Origin: Rotaria macrura
Lineage: Eukaryota; Rotifera; Eurotatoria; Philodinida; Philodinidae
Length of the DNA stretch: 64,000 bases
Direction of reading: 5' to 3'
Assembly (NCBI GenBank): GCA_900239685.1
Contig: OENT01000218.1
Location: 92,158 to 156,157 of the forward strand
Below are positions 42,395 through 53,161 of this stretch, piece after piece (within the stretch, counting starts at the first letter, position 1; every line of letters starts with the position of its first letter). A program made the translations under genes and the position numbers. The notes beneath the pieces are model-generated. The model was not told the origin of the DNA. It worked only from the letters and a program-made list of their open reading frames with translations, and did no database searches.

Positions 42395-43210
42395 TGCGCC
42401 GCATTTACGCGCAGAGCCTATTTTACGCCGCAGTTATGCGTAACAACGCCGCATTCATCGTAGTGAAGGTCTCTATTAGAAACAACGCTTACTGCGACGC
42501 AAACCAACGTAACTGCGTCAGAGTGATCGCATCGTACGATCCGTTGTAAACGTAACTGACCAATTATGAATGATTCTTCCTTATTTTCAATTGGTCACAC
42601 TCGAGCACTAATATTTAGCCACAGAAAATCAGTATAAATAGCAGTGCTCGTCACATTTTCTTCCGTAAGTCATTTTACTTAAACATTGGAATGCATACTT
42701 CATTTTTTTTTAAATTGTGTTGGTTTTTAAATGTTTGAAACTGTTTTTCTTTTTTCTTAAATTATTTAAAATTTTTCTAAAGAAATTTTTTTTTCATCAA
42801 ATATCAAATTTAAAAAAATTTTTTTAGATGTTAATTTTTTGATTTTTTTAGGTATTTATTTTACTTAATTTCTGAAATTTAATTTTTTTTGAGTTTTAGC
42901 TTTGTAAAAAAATTTTACTTTTATCATTTTAAGTTTTTAATTTTGTGTACGGAAGAAGTTTTTGAGCTCACAATAGAAATCAAAATAAAATGAAAACTTA
43001 ATCTGTGTGATCTCTCGTTTCTATTGCAACGCAACTGTGACCTTTATTGCAATTAACTGGGACGCACTTTTACGTGACTGTGAATTTTTCACCGTAACTA
43101 CGCGTAATTAAAATAAAAAAGTCGTAGTTACGTGTAGTTACATCGCATTTTTCCCTAATTACGGGTCACAGTGCGATCGCAGTTGCGGCGTAACTGCGCC
43201 GCAGTTTCAT
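42395..43210. mobile_element. Foldback-like element of CGTAACTGCG words
   Basis: Two zones (42395-42560 and 43040-43210) contain many degenerate GCGTAACTGCG/CGCAGTTACG and GCCGCA words. Between them is an extreme T-rich tract (42690-42960). Termini are not resolved; a CCCATGTCGCC sequence near 42371 could be the left end. Confidence 0.4.
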
Positions 43211-43806
43211 CGTAATGAAACATATTTATAAATATGTTGTTGTGATCCGCTACCGAATAAAATTTGTGAGAGAGGACGGCTGTTTTCACACCCAGTATCC
43301 TTAAACTGTGCTCAATGAATTTGAACTGCGTCCAATGACTCGTGGAAATATCGAGTGTAGTTTTGCGTGTGTGGGTGGGTATTTATCTGTGATTGAGTAC
43401 ATAGAAACTTACAATCACAGCCATATTTACTACGACACCGATATAGACACCTACATCTATATTCACAACGAAATCAATGAAAATACAGCATATAAATCAC
43501 TTTGAAGAAGTATGATAATACAGAGAAGATTTATCTGGTTCAACTCTAGTATCCGTTCAATTTTGGCGTTGTTAGAGAAGCCGACACGATCTCATAGCAG
43601 AAATAATATTTTCATCAGCCAGATTCAACATATAGATAGGAAAATTTATTATTCAATTTATCGTGATAAAAAATTTCCAGTTACGCATCGAGGACAGCAT
43701 TACGATAGTCGTAAACTAATCTATAAGGTGGCGTATGCTATCGCAGACGATCACATGCGTTGAGAATTACGACCGTATTTCGCCATATTACTTGACATCA
43801 GAATTA

Positions 43807-44212
43807 CCCAGGTCGGGTCCTCACAATTGTTAACGACCATATGCAGCTTAATATGACCACCGTGAACGTATTTTGTCGTAATTCAGTGTAATATGTAGCT
43901 CAGTATTACGATCGTATTTCTCCGCATTGTCTACGATTAAATATGATCATCTACGGGAATAAGAAAACTACTGTTTATCATCATCATGGATGACCAACCA
44001 TAACTTTCTTGTCATGCGTCGATCGTTTACGGTAAAATACGATATATTAGTAAAGTCGTTTGCAATCGGAAACCACTGTATACCTTCGAATACACCACTG
44101 AGAAATACGACCGTAATACTGAGCCATGCATTACGACGAAGTGCGGTTGTGTACACCATCGTATATGGTCGTAAACGCACGTTGACGCGGAGTCTGTAAT
44201 CATCGACCTGGG
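43807..44212. mobile_element. CCCAGG-ended foldback element of TACGACCGTA words
   Basis: 406 bp. Ends CCCAGGTCG and CGACCTGGG, flanked by TA on both sides. About fifteen degenerate TACGACCGTA/ATACGATCGTA words lie inside, in both orientations. The word is close to that of the element at 9807-10102. Overlapping frames at 43968-44383 are word translations. Confidence 0.6.
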
Positions 44213-44459
44213 TACGATTGTGTCGTTCACGATGTGCATACGACCACTGTAAATGATCTTTCTCGATCGTATAGTGTTGTTTGTTACTGTACTCCATACA
44301 AGCGCTTCACCCCCTCCCCATGGACTCCAAATAATACGAAAACTAATATCCGAGATGCAAGTCTCACTGTAAATTCCAATCATTCTTTTATTGGTTCTCC
44401 GATGATGTAAAAAAAGATATAACGGATTTAATCTATCATGAAAACTACATGAGAAAAAT

Positions 44460-44900
44460 TTATTGAAATCTTACGTGAAACTGGACACCCCGATTAATTT
44501 ACACCAGTTTTCAATCTGTGATTAGTCGTTACAATTAATCTGAAAGTAAAAACTCAAATTAATTTAAAAAAATACTTACTGTGCGACTATTTCTTATACA
44601 TAATCTGAAAATAAAAATTACTCATTTAAATAGGATAACAATTACCCATACATTTATCATAGTACATAATCTAAAACTAAAAGATTTTATGACTATAAGT
44701 CGTCACAAAACATCCCCCGATTTATCCAAGTAAATAACCTAAAAATCAAAAACAAAAGGATAGCTCAAATCATATAATATGTATCCTTCCATTAACCGCT
44801 GTACACAATCTAAGTAAAAATAGCAAAAATTTATTGAAATCAATTAATACGTACCATTCGGTTACTCGTAATATATAATCTGAAAACAAACTGACAAATC
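44460..44900. repeat. Degenerate tandem repeat, ~65-72-bp unit
   Basis: An ATAATCTGAAAATAAAAA core recurs near 44536, 44601, 44666, 44735, 44806 and 44878 in AT-rich sequence. No ORF. Confidence 0.5.
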
Positions 44901-45238
44901 TAATTTTTTAAAATTAACGCTTATGTACAGCCAATGGACGAGCATGTCATTTTTAAATTATTTCATATACCTTTTTCTTTAGCATAATATTTCTGTAAAT
45001 TATCTCTAAGATAAATTATATAAAAGTATACTTCAGTAGAGAATAGGATCAATCGACGGAAAAATCATTCCTCATATATGGTTGTTATTAAGGAGTCGTT
45101 AATAACAGGAAGAGATGAAAAAGATAATTTAAATCCATCAACGATTGGCTGTCCTTGTATCCATAATTAAAAATGGAAAGCAGTCGGTATCTCGTTATAT
45201 TTTTTTCATATCCCTTTATGAGGATAGATTTGGATTAA

Positions 45239-45484
45239 CCTCCTGGATCCCAAGAATTCTTGCGTTCTTTACGAGCTTATAGAAAAATCGAAAAATTACT
45301 CTCTAATGCATTCTATGATCGTGAATCAGCTGTATTCATATATATTTTATCATATATGAATCGTGGATCGATACACTCATACTGATGAACACTTCGTTTC
45401 ACAGCTGTTTATCGATACGACAGAACGAAAAAAAATTCTTTCGTTCTTCTTGTCTTCAGCCTGAAGACAGCGGTATCCAAGAGG
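45239..45484 (+). mobile_element. TTAA-flanked MITE, copy 2 (246 bp)
   Basis: Flanked by TTAA at 45235-45238 and 45485-45488. Left end CCTCCTGGATCCC, inverted right end CCTCTTGGATACCGC. Related full-length to the inverted copy at 17589-17835 (shared AATTCTTGCGTT, AAAAATCGAAAA, TCATATATATT). Confidence 0.65.
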
Positions 45485-45825
45485 TTAAGCATTTATTCTG
45501 AAACTGAAAATATTTTTCATCTTTCCTGAGAAGGAACCATTTCTACTAGAACTCATCTATGAGATAGAGAAGAACATGATAGTTATCACCGTTTTTTTGT
45601 ACTCCTCCGCATGATAGTGGAAATCGCTCACTAATGGTAGAAATATAATTTTATTGATGTCTCCTGATGTTGGATAGATGTCTCTTTGTGAGGGTAGATA
45701 TCGTTCATTGATATCTAGTGTATTCCCGATAGACTTTCTGTGAAGTAATGGATGTCTGCTGGAATTGGATTGATTCCTTGATTTTCAGTGATATTGTTCA
45801 CCGTGCATCTTGCTATGTAAGAGAA

Positions 45826-45995
45826 AATCAAGGGGGAAACACGATCATATATACGAACTTCGTTTATAACTGCCATAATTCATGGCTGTTTAAAGCAATC
45901 GTATACGATCGTCGTATGCAATCATCGTGAACGACTATCGTTATTCATCATATTTGATTGTGTAGTCGTTTTTGATCGTGGATTTTCGACCGGGG
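45826..45995. mobile_element. Short element of ACGATCGTA words
   Basis: Repeated CGATCGTA/ATCGTATACGATCG words and imperfect inverted ends (GGGGGAAACACGATC and, inverted, CCGGTCGAAAATCCACGATC). About 170 bp; no ORF. Confidence 0.35.
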
Positions 45996-46383
45996 ACATA
46001 TGTTTTTCAAAAGCAAATATTCGAGCACTGTTGATTTTATATTTATGTGAAGCCACTGCGATAGCCAACCGTTACATTAATAGAGTCACTCAATCAAATA
46101 CGAGCCATGAAATACCTAACTTGATCCGCACAATACCAATAAATTCCGCATGGATACTAAACGCTAGTTCCGATGCCCAATGGGAATCATGTGATCAGTA
46201 TCGAAAAAGAAATATTACATCGATCGCCATACAGCTTCCATATCAGTTATAGTAGTTGGAATTAGTTAGTTCTAACTAGCAAGAAGGTGGAAGTAAACTC
46301 TCGTTGTCCATATATTATATAACATGGAACGAATAAGCTTTTCTTCTCACTGGCAGCAACCGATGAAATCATAGTTCCCGGCT

Positions 46384-46788
46384 CCCAGTGAAAAATTGTC
46401 AGATTATATGAGATTCTATGAGATTCTATGAGATTCTATGAGATTATCATCGGATTTTTGTGCAACAAAATCAAAATTATAATCGATTGAAATTTTCAAA
46501 ATCCAAGGTAATTTGATTTTTAATCAAAAATAATCTCTTAAATCAAGTATAATTTTGATTGTAATCAAATTTGACTCGATTTTAATCAAAACTATACTTG
46601 ATTTACAAGATTATTTTTGATTAAAAATTAACCTTCTAAATCAGGGTAGAATCTGGATTAAAATCAAGTCAAATTTGATTAAAATCAAAATTACCTTGGA
46701 TTTGGAAAATTTCAATCGATTGTAATTTTGATTTTGTTGCACAAAAATCCGATGATAATCTCATTGAATCCGAGAACTTTTCACTGGG
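46384..46788. mobile_element. CCCAGTG-ended foldback element of TGATTTTAATCA words
   Basis: 405 bp. Inverted ends CCCAGTGAAAAATT and CCCAGTGAAAAGTT, flanked by CT on both sides. The interior is a near-complete palindrome of TGATTTTAATCA/AATCAAATTTGATT words centred near 46590. A 10-bp tandem GAGATTCTAT, 3.5 copies, lies at 46409-46448. Confidence 0.7.
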
Positions 46789-47018
46789 CTTGAGTTGCGA
46801 TTATATAATCGTTTTCAATTATCTTTGAAATGATTTAGGAAAGTATACGGTAGAGAAGACATTGGACGCTTTAGCTATCAAAGTTGCCATTTAAAATTGA
46901 CTAATGAATGAGTCAACACTATGTGCTGACTGAATAAACGAAAGACCGAAGGGAAAATTAGTTGCAGGAGTATAAAATAAAATCTTCAATTAGCATGCGA
47001 GTTTTATTTACATCAAGT

Positions 47019-48825
47019 AAGGTTGCGGAAACGCAAAAACTGAGCACTTTTTATTTCTTTTGTTTTTATGCATCGTCCGATAGAGTTTTTTACGCTGAAT
47101 CCGAATATGTATGACATGTTCACAAAAAAGAATTTTTTGTGGTAAAAAAATTGAAAAACTGAAAAAAATTGAAATTTTGAAAAATTATGTTTTTTTTAGA
47201 AAAATGAGCTTATATCGCGTTTGCTGATTGTGATGCATTTTTCAAAGTTTTTTTTTCTTAATCTGCATTAAAAACTAATTCCAAAAATGTAGTTTCTGNT
47301 TTTTTTAGCGTTTTTATAGGTTAAAAACAGTCAGGAATTTAATGAAGGTGGTTTCGGGATTTGTTGGCGTAATCTAAAAGAGTTTAAAGTAATCTTGCCA
47401 TCTTAAAACAGCGATTTCTCTCGTTAAGCATATCATCAAAGATAAGCTTGGACCCTTGCAATATTTTATTGCTGTGCTTTTGTTTAAACCCCCTAAAAAT
47501 CATGAAATAAGCAAAAGTTTGTTCTAACAATCTTTTAAAAATATTGCCCATCATAAAAAAATCCGTTTTCAGTCATCCGAGCTGCTGTTCAATATGCGAC
47601 GATGTTGTATCACGCTACCTTTACATAAGCTGCTGAAATATAATTTTAAGATTTCTTCGTAAGAATCTCCACGTTCATAACTGAATAATGTGCGCCAGAA
47701 CCTCCTAAACAGTTTGATAGCAACCTGCTTTTGTAGAAAGTTGGTTCTTGAATGTTCAATTAAACGAATCATTGTTGGAAAGGTTTGGTCCGTACGTTGA
47801 CGGACAAATTGTTTTTCATGAGCCCATAACCCCTCCACAGGGTTGAGCTCACGGTGGAACTTTGGTGAAAACATAATAAAGACCCCGTACTGTTCCGCAA
47901 TTTTTTCTAGCTTTGACACCTCGAAAAGTAATATGTATTAATGATGCAAAAAGAGATGAAAAAGTATTTAGAAGGCTTTACAAAAAGACCAGTTGTTTGT
48001 AAACAAGTTTTTTTTCTCTCCCCGGAGGTGTTTTTTTAGTTCTTAAGCTACAACAGGATGAATTATCAATCTATAAAAAAGTTGCCTTGTGCCCCTACAG
48101 TGCACTTATAACAGAGAGCGACGCATGCGTTTCCAATGAGAGAAATCGCTGTTTTAAGATGGCAAGATTACTTTAAACTCTTTTAGATTACGCCAACAAA
48201 TCCCGAAACCACCTTCATTAAATTCCTGGCTGTTTTTAACCTATAAAAACGCTAAAAAAAAAAAAATTTGGGTGGAAACTTCTCGTTGAACCGAAAAATC
48301 AGCTTGCCAATTAGAGATTTATTGAGAAAGAATGCTGTATCTTGGGAAAGAAAGAGAGTTACAGGGAAAAAATGCTTAACTTTTATCAGCTAGATACGGC
48401 GAATCTAACCATGGTAAAATCATGGTTTTGTATCGCTTTAAAAATGACTTGAAGCTTTTTTCAGGGAGCAAATCTTCTTCTTTTCTTTTTTGAACGATTC
48501 TAATAAAGACGAATTATCGATTAACGAATTCAACAGCTGGATTCGTCAGAAACTACATTTTTAGAATTAGTTTTTAATGCAGATTAAGAAAAAAAAACTT
48601 TGAAAAATGCATCACAATCAGCAAACGCGATATAAGCTCATTTTTCTAAAAAAAACATAATTTTTCAAAATTTCAGTATTTTTCAGTTTTTCAATTTTTT
48701 TACCACAAAAAGAACTTTTTGTGAACATATCATACATATTCGGATTCAGCGTAAAAAACTCTATCGGACGATGCATAAAAACAAAAGAAAAAAAAAGTGC
48801 TCAGTTTTTGCGTTTCCGCAACCTT
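47019..48825 (-). mobile_element. Long-TIR transposon with Tc1/IS630-type transposase remnant
   Basis: Inverted ends AAGGTTGCGGAAACGC are perfect and the arms continue for about 290 bp (47019-47305 / 48540-48825). After an unpaired block near 48290-48530, inner arms resume at 47306-47430 / 48130-48265. The direct dinucleotide GT flanks both ends. The N at 47299 lies in an arm. The centre carries a transposase remnant on the minus strand. Confidence 0.7.
47569..47934 (-). pseudogene. C-terminal fragment of a Tc1/IS630-like DDE transposase
   Basis: A minus-strand open stretch of about 120 codons with no ATG. It contains MFSPKFHRELNPVEGLW, the segment carrying the catalytic Glu of the DDE triad (LNPIE in relatives), followed by the basic helical tail usual in the family. 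The two catalytic Asp blocks that should precede it are absent, so this is a truncated remnant. It lies in the middle of the long-TIR element and reads inward from its right arm. Confidence 0.7.
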
Positions 48826-48836
48826 GTTTCACTGCT

Positions 48837-48979
48837 GAAAGGATTTTACATATAACTTCGCGTAGAATTGCTCTAAAAATTTGAGAAACGTCTGAATTTG
48901 CTCAGGATGAAATAGGCTACAGTATTTCAAAAATAATAGCAAAACATCACCGAAGTTATAAGTAAAATCCTTTCAAGAA
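48837..48979. repeat. Small hairpin element
   Basis: GAAAGGATTTTAC…ATAACTTCG near 48838 and its inverted copy CGAAGTTATAAGTAAAATCC near 48952 are separated by 90 bases. Confidence 0.4.
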
Positions 48980-50014
48980 TGAAATTTGTTGAGAAAAATC
49001 GATATCTTGCGAAATAAAAAACATTTTCTGGTAACGGACTTCGGAGATACGACGATCAGCTGAAGCAAAAAAGTCATACTCTTGTACAGAATTTTGTGCT
49101 CTATCTAGCTGGTTAGTTTAAAAAAATAAAAGAAACTAATTTTTGCAGTGAAATTTTCAAAAAACCGAAAAATATCAGTTTTTTCAGAACTTTATTCTAT
49201 GAAAACACCCAAGAAAACCTGATTATTTTCCAACTTCAAATACATCATCTAATGCAATTTTCACACTCTTTCTTTTTATGTATGACACATTTAGATAGAA
49301 TTTTGCTTGACGGAGTAAACTGCTGTTGTTAAGGGTTTTACGGAGGTTTTCAGTAAAACGGATTTTAGGGAGCGAAAATAAGGTCAAAAGTTAAAAGTCA
49401 TTTCAGCAATGGATAGCTTGGAAAATTTCCTGTCGACCAAATGGGATTTAGACTTTTTTGGAGAAAATCCTTTGATTAGGAAAACCGAAATACAAAAAAT
49501 GAAAACGCTTTTTCATGGAGAAATCTTCTGTTGATTGCCAAAAAACTGGACGAAAAGATCTAGTCAACTCCCATAGTGTATCTTGTAGCCCGTCATTGAT
49601 ACTATGCATATCACCTTTTAAATCGAATCTTAATCGCTTATCGTTCGAGAAATCCACGAGAAACAAAAAGTCCTAAACTTTTGTCCAGCGCTGTACTTCT
49701 GATATTCTTACAAAGTTCTCTCGCGAACACACACAAGCAGTGTAAATATCAATATGTAAACGTACTTTTATTTAAATGAATGGAAAGCAAATGTACACAT
49801 TTAATAATTTTAACGATACCTATTTCTGGGTTTATGTACGCTATGAATATTTTTCATCTGAATATTGATCATATATTCTTTTCTTAAATGTGGATAAAGG
49901 TAAAATGATACAAGCATCTATCGCTTACAGGGACTCTAAAAAACAAAATTTCTTGACCAATTTAATTTGATCTATTCACTTATATTGCAGATCCTAAAGA
50001 ATCTAATTTTATTG
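48980..50014. other. Intergenic; mariner-like end near 49694
   Basis: The sequence ACTTTTGTCCAGCGCTGTA at about 49677-49695 resembles a Tc1/mariner terminal repeat (inverted, TACAGCGCTGGACAAAAGT). No partner end or transposase was identified. Confidence 0.3.
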
Positions 50015-50327
50015 GTCGCATGTCAACGCGATTTTTTACAAAACCACGTTCAAACGCGTTTCATATTTTTTCGAAACGTGTTCAAACGCGTCTCATATTA
50101 CACTGCGTTAGAACTCGTTCAGTCGAGTTTTATTAACTGCGTATAAACGCGATTTTCATAAGAAACGCGATGAGACGCGGTTAATATTATTTTCAAACTA
50201 CGTTTAAACGCGTTGTGTTAAAAAACTGCGTTCACATGCGTTTCAAAAATTTTCTAATTCGTCTTAGTGCGTTTCATACTGAAAACGCGTTGGAACGCGT
50301 CGATATTCCGTTTCGTGTTTATATGGG
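50015..50327. mobile_element. Element of AAACGCGTTT words, CCCATATAA terminus
   Basis: About fifteen degenerate AACGCGTTT/AAACGCGA words. The right terminus inverted reads CCCATATAAACACGAAACG, related to the one at 10702. Left terminus not resolved. Confidence 0.45.
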
Positions 50328-50341
50328 TAGATTTCGCAATA

Positions 50342-50480
50342 GTAATCACAAGAAAATCAGATGATAATCGATTATTTCAAACATCATGAGTATAATCGAT
50401 TTTCGAAATCTTGTCAAATCGGTTAAAATCATGATATTTGAAATAATCTATTATCATCTGATTTTCTTGTGATTATTACT
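50342..50480. repeat. Hairpin of ~47-bp arms
   Basis: AATCACAAGAAAATCAGATG and following sequence at 50343-50388 pair with 50429-50479; the loop contains AATCGATT words. Confidence 0.65.
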
Positions 50481-50584
50481 GCTGAAACTATTGATTAAAG
50501 GCGTATGATTAAAATCGATTTTTAATCGATTTTTTTATTATTAAAACTGATCTTTTTACATCTTTTTTTACTTGGGTTACCTAT

Positions 50585-50695
50585 CTGATTAGTTGTTGTT
50601 TTAGTTGTAGTTGGGATTGTAGTTGTAGTTCGGATCGTAGTCGTAGTTGGGATTGTAGTTGTAGTTGGGATTGTAGTTGTAGTTGGCGCTATGGT
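50585..50695 (-). repeat. 18-bp minisatellite, Thr-rich on the minus strand
   Basis: TTGTAGTTGTAGTTGGGA units, about five copies. On the minus strand it reads as Thr-Thr-Thr-Thr-Ile-Pro repeats within a 62-codon frame. A mucin-like exon is possible but unsupported by flanking signals. Confidence 0.45.
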
Positions 50696-50719
50696 TGAAG
50701 TGTTGATCACTACGCATCA

Positions 50720-52150
50720 ACATAGTATATTTATGTAATGAAGAAGCAAATAGTTCTAGATCTGACACAGAATGTGATATAAAACTCCATGCAATTACAC
50801 TTTAGTTGAAGTCTAGCCAATGTTTTAAAGAAGATAGATGGCCTTAAATTGTCAGAAGAATTTCTTTGTCCTTTCATAAGCTGATTATTGATGAAAAACC
50901 TCAGTGCTCATCTGAGAACGAAACCAAGTAAAATTTATGGCGACACGATTTAAGGTGATTCCACGGAATCATATCGCGCTGCATCGATTGGACTCACAAC
51001 GTCTTGTTTCTTAGTTTTGAGAATTCTTCAAAACAGGCCAAAGTCTTATGAAACAGCGAAAATATCTTCTCGCCTAAAACATCATGGATTGTTTGTCTGA
51101 TTTGTATAGCTATACATTCTTGCGAAAATTCGTCATTTCTGTTGTGTTTTGAATACGAGCTAAGATTTAAACTCATTGGATACTTGTCCAGTACAAGATT
51201 GTGAATTTAATCTTTCATATAAATTGTCCGTCTGGGTAGGGTGTTAGTCTCAGGTCATTAGAATATTCTGTCGACAAGTCAGCATTATGAGTGAAATGAA
51301 TTTAAGGAGTCGTCGAAAAAGCGGAATAATATTGTAGAGATAAACTCTTACCGTCTATCTCCATCCTCTCACTATGAGACATATTGAGCTTTTGTGTTCT
51401 CCTCTTACGAATTATATCTCAAAACGATTTCAGACACTGTCGCCAAAATAAGTCCATGTAGCAGCGGAGGTAGTCAGCTGATATGCATTCTGTGATGAAT
51501 GGTATCTTAACGAAGCAGCTGAGCCAGTTGTCCTACAAGTTGTGAAAAACTAATTTACATACACAACTGAATTACTGATTATCAATGCATATTCATCCCA
51601 TTCAATCGATAAAGATTTCTTCAACTTTAGTGGTCGTTTTGCCACTGCTAAATGATCAGCCAGCTTTTTCGTATATTCAGTAACTAGAAATAGGGAAGAC
51701 AGAATTATAAATGCGTTTTATTTCTCACTAGCAGTCAAACACAGATATATTAGAAAAGAGATTGCCCATTGAACTTAGATGATACAAAAATGAGTCAACT
51801 ATACAACGAAAATTGTGAGTTATGAGAAGCGTGACAGAAAAGAATTGATGCTCCGATGTCGAGTCTCAAACATATGACACTTTCTAAAGAATGGAATTAA
51901 CTCAAACGATCAATTTTTCAATTAGTTTCTGTCTGTGATGCACTTTCAAAGCTTCACTGCGTCTTTGCATATTGCTAGTCATAGCTACAACAGACTTTAT
52001 TCAAATTAATGGATATGGCTCATGAGAAGAAATGATACCTTTTAACCAATAATTATCACTAGATTTATCTCCACCACACCTTACCTACATTTTTGAAAGG
52101 CTCTTTAGCTCTTCACCACTGTCTCCACATCAGTAAGAATTATAAGTTTG
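50720..52150. other. Intergenic, no supported gene
   Basis: No repeat or coding structure recognised. Confidence 0.4.
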
Positions 52151-52159
52151 AGCGGGTTT

Positions 52160-52677
52160 CAACGATGAAGAAATATATCAGAGATAGATTCTAGTGTCAC
52201 TTGAATCTGTAAATTGCTGTTGTTTTCTTACTTGCTATCGGTGGGCATAACAGTCGATTGAAAGCCGGCATTGGATAACAAACTGGAAGATGATGACATC
52301 TAGGATGATGAACACACCTATGCTCAGAGTTGTGACACACGTTGTTTGAGCTTTCGCATGTAACCAGTGTAGAACAATCCACGAACCGATCGAGGCAAAC
52401 ACCAACGCCAATAGAACCTGCATCATGAAAACAAGCACACGCATTATTCGAGGAGCATCGATCATATTGAGACATCCCATAGCAGTACTGAGATTTGACT
52501 CGAACTACCGATACACTAAATGAAAGTAACAGATGTGCATAGGGATATGAATCAAACTGGCCAGGATTTAAAGAAAGATTTCCGAATTTCCGATAAATAG
52601 AAAAAGGATAGGTGTTAGAATTACCTGCAGAGAACAACCACAAAAAAGTAGATTGTTTTTAAAAACATCCTTTGCAT
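52160..52677 (-). CDS. Small secreted Cys-rich protein, three putative exons
   Basis: Minus strand. Exon 1 (52677-52625) starts MQRMFLKTIYFFVVVLC, a good signal peptide, and ends at CAG|GTAATT. An acceptor TTTCATTTAG precedes exon 2 (52515-52232), and the phases match across the join. Exon 2 encodes a Cys-rich domain: CSSNNACACF, GVCLDRFVDC, CESSNNVC, CVHHPRC, LPVCYPM and a final CPPIA, at least eleven cysteines with the regular spacing of disulfide modules. It ends at A|GTAAGA. A third exon starting at 52190 would end within about ten codons; this last join is the least certain, its intron being only ~41 bases. The protein would be about 120 residues, secreted or lumenal. Similar Cys-rich secreted proteins seem common in rotifers; function unknown. 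Confidence 0.55.
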
Positions 52678-52699
52678 TGAAATGAAACCAAATAGCAAC

Positions 52700-53060
52700 A
52701 ATCCGCATTTAAATATATGATGAATAGCTAATCGATTTTGCATTCACAGAAAGGGAGAAAGGCGATCTGATCCGTTGATAATTAGAAATTCGATATTATT
52801 CCCTTGCAGCCTTAAGAACAGTTTTTATCAAAAAAGAGCTGTTAGCATGATTCCCATGGGACTTAAATGTGAAACACGACATAGCTCTTGTTACTCATCA
52901 CGCGAATACTGTTTTCTTCAAAATGCCAAATCAGCATTTTCGTAAGCTACAACCACCATTCCTCAATTGATTCAATCGATCGGATTCGTATCCTCACAGT
53001 GAGCCGATCGTGTAAAGTTAGGAAGCAACTGAAAATTTCAACTCAAACCATGTGAAGGTT
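52700..53060. other. Intergenic upstream of the Cys-rich gene
   Basis: No gene or repeat recognised. The sequence just right of 52677 should hold the Cys-rich gene's promoter; no TATA-like element stands out. Confidence 0.35.
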
Positions 53061-53139
53061 CCGAGTATGGGTGTGAGTGTGGCTGTTCGTGTGGGTATCA
53101 CTAAAGGAAACACGCACATCCACCCGCACACCCCCCCCC
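53061..53139. repeat. Telomere-like block abutting the Athena-like element
   Basis: Degenerate TATGGGTGTGAGTGTGG at 53066-53098 then CACGCACATCCACCCGCACA and a C run at 53111-53139. The C-rich half directly precedes the 5' side of the retroelement, the orientation expected if the element once capped a chromosome end and telomerase added repeats beyond it. Confidence 0.5.
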
Positions 53140-53161
53140 GCCGCTATGGCGCCGCCCCCGG

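Noticed and set aside
43968..44383. Overlapping 109- and 118-codon frames
   Set aside because: Mostly translations of the TACGACCGTA element.
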